A stretch of DNA of 6,364 bases from Sulfurimonas sp. Lineage in GTDB: Bacteria; Campylobacterota; Campylobacteria; Campylobacterales; Sulfurimonadaceae. Positions 5,424-6,364 of this stretch are shown here, one piece after another. The notes under the pieces were generated by a model that saw nothing but the letters and a program-made list of their open reading frames with translations, was not told where the DNA came from and searched no databases. The stretch covers positions 16,140 through 22,503 of the forward strand of contig JAESSH010000061.1 in the NCBI GenBank assembly GCA_016764205.1, given 5' to 3'. Positions within the stretch are counted from its first letter, which is position 1; every line of letters starts with the position of its first letter. The position numbers were made by a program, and so were the translations under genes.

Positions 5424-6364
5424 CTACGCCTTGGGTGCGGTCATATTTTCTGGGATAACATACTTATCGAATTCTTCAGCTGTTAAAAGACCTAAGTCAA
5501 TCGCTGTTTCTTTTAAAGTAGCATTATTTTTATGTGCTGTTTTTGCAATTTTAGCCGCATTATCATATCCAATATATGGGTTGAGTGCAGTTACAAGCAT
5601 TAATGAATTTTGTAGGTAATAATCAATTCTCTCTGTTACAGGCTCTAAGCCTTCTGCGCAATGATCATTAAAAGATCTAATAGAGTCTGATAATAAACGA
5701 CATGTTTGTAAATAGTTATACGCAATAACAGGCTTAAATACATTTAATTCAAAGTTACCCTGTGATGCACCCATACTTATGGCTACATCATTTCCAAAAA
5801 CTTGGCACGTAACCATTGTTACCGCCTCCGCCTGTGTAGGGTTTACCTTACCTGGCATAATAGAAGAACCCGGTTCGTTTGCTGGAATTTCAAGCTCCCC
5901 TATTCCACAACGAGGACCAGATGCTAACCATCTTACATCATTCGCAATTTTCATCATATCTGCTGCCAATGCTTTAAGTGCTCCATGAGAATACACAAGT
6001 GCATCATGTGAAGTAAGTGAATGAAACTTATTTGGTGCAGTAATAAAGTCATGCCCTGTTAGTTCGCTTATCTTTTTTGCTACGCGTTCACCAAGTTCTG
6101 GATGTGCATTAAGACCAGTTCCAACGGCAGTTCCACCTAGTGCTAATTCGCGAACTGCTTCAAGAGAGTCTTTTGCCATTTTTTCACATTTGTTTAACAT
6201 CTCAACTCAACCACTAATCTCTTGACCAAGAGTAAGTGGTGTAGCATCTTGGAGGTGTGTACGACCAATTTTAACTACTGATTCAAACTTAATAGATTTT
6301 GCTGCTAGTGTTGCTTTTAACTTTCTTATTGCTGGAAGTACATTTTCTTCCACTGCTATAACTG
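5424..6364 (-). pseudogene. fumC: Class II fumarate hydratase, interrupted by an in-frame TGA; 5' end off window
   Basis: Class II fumarase hydrates fumarate to L-malate reversibly as a cytoplasmic homotetramer without Fe-S. The frame runs from the window edge to TAG (5424-5426). The first part reads [20 protein letters not shown] then G, with the catalytic His codon at 6257-6255. An in-frame TGA (6209-6207) follows 16 codons later, exactly where E. coli FumC has Trp (EISGWVAML). The frame then continues unbroken: [22 protein letters not shown], and the signature [13 protein letters not shown] (5870-5832) with the catalytic Ser, Lys and Asn. It ends at a normal C-terminus ([18 protein letters not shown]). 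The gene is intact apart from one TGG-to-TGA change. Roughly 150 N-terminal residues lie outside. An ATG at 6200-6198, 6 nt after the TGA, opens a 258-residue frame, but that product would lack the catalytic His and has no good SD. A sequencing error, a recent nonsense mutation and read-through are all possible. The gene identity is very sure, its functional status is not. Confidence 0.93.
6207..6209 (-). other. In-frame TGA at a conserved Trp position of fumC
   Basis: The plus strand reads TCA, so the coding strand has TGA between ATTAGTGGT and GTTGAGATG. Flanking residues (QEISG and VEML) match the family on both sides without a gap, so a single substitution explains it. Trp elsewhere in the window is TGG (sucC W43, tetR W200, and RWLASG in fumC itself). 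Confidence 0.95.

Noticed and set aside
5424..6200. A complete 258-residue fumarase starting at the ATG at 6200
   Set aside because: It lacks the N-terminal half with the catalytic His, and recognisable fumarase sequence continues in frame upstream of the TGA to the window edge.
6198..6209. Alternative genetic code with TGA as Trp
   Set aside because: All other visible Trp codons in the window are TGG and no other gene has an in-frame TGA, so one substitution or error is the simpler explanation.

Overview
The window looks like chromosomal DNA of a Campylobacterota bacterium (Sulfurimonas/Sulfurovum/Arcobacter-like). It is AT-rich, and its SucC, SucD and class II fumarase read like those of that group. 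The order fumC-sucC-sucD also suits a TCA or reductive TCA gene block. This is a judgement from sequence feel, not from a database search.

Layout, left to right. Positions 1-141 (+) hold the C-terminal 46 residues of a RelE/ParE-type toxin. Positions 142-312 hold nothing I can call apart from a small dyad. At 346-1065 (-) lies a secreted protein with a TonB C-terminal-like fold and a C9 tract in its coding strand, followed on its own strand by a likely intrinsic terminator at 313-338. Positions 1279-1694 (-) are the RNase P RNA gene rnpB. A compact regulatory region (about 1698-1872) follows. It carries the rnpB -10 box and four near-identical operator sites spaced 31-32 bp apart, ahead of a TetR-family regulator gene at 1873-2490 (+). 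The TetR gene converges on a Crp/Fnr-family regulator gene at 2503-3129 (-), and the two share a 17-bp-stem hairpin containing both stop codons. sucD (3208-4080) and sucC (4101-5273), both minus, form an operon ending in a clear intrinsic terminator (3175-3196). Upstream of sucC is a 150-bp gap with several hairpins. The right end (5424-6364, -) is fumC, which runs off the window and is interrupted by an in-frame TGA at a position where the family has Trp.

How the genes work together: fumarase interconverts malate and fumarate, and SucCD interconverts succinate and succinyl-CoA with a nucleoside triphosphate. They are nearby steps of the same cycle, whichever way it runs. The two regulators have no obvious structural-gene target next to them. 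The TetR protein probably controls at least itself through the operator array. The Crp/Fnr protein has an E-x-x-S-R recognition helix like FNR but lacks a visible cAMP pocket and Fe-S cysteine set.

I did not find a new multi-gene defence or metabolic system. The observations most worth following up are the helically phased operator array between rnpB and tetR, the TGA inside fumC, and the C9 tract in the TonB-like gene.
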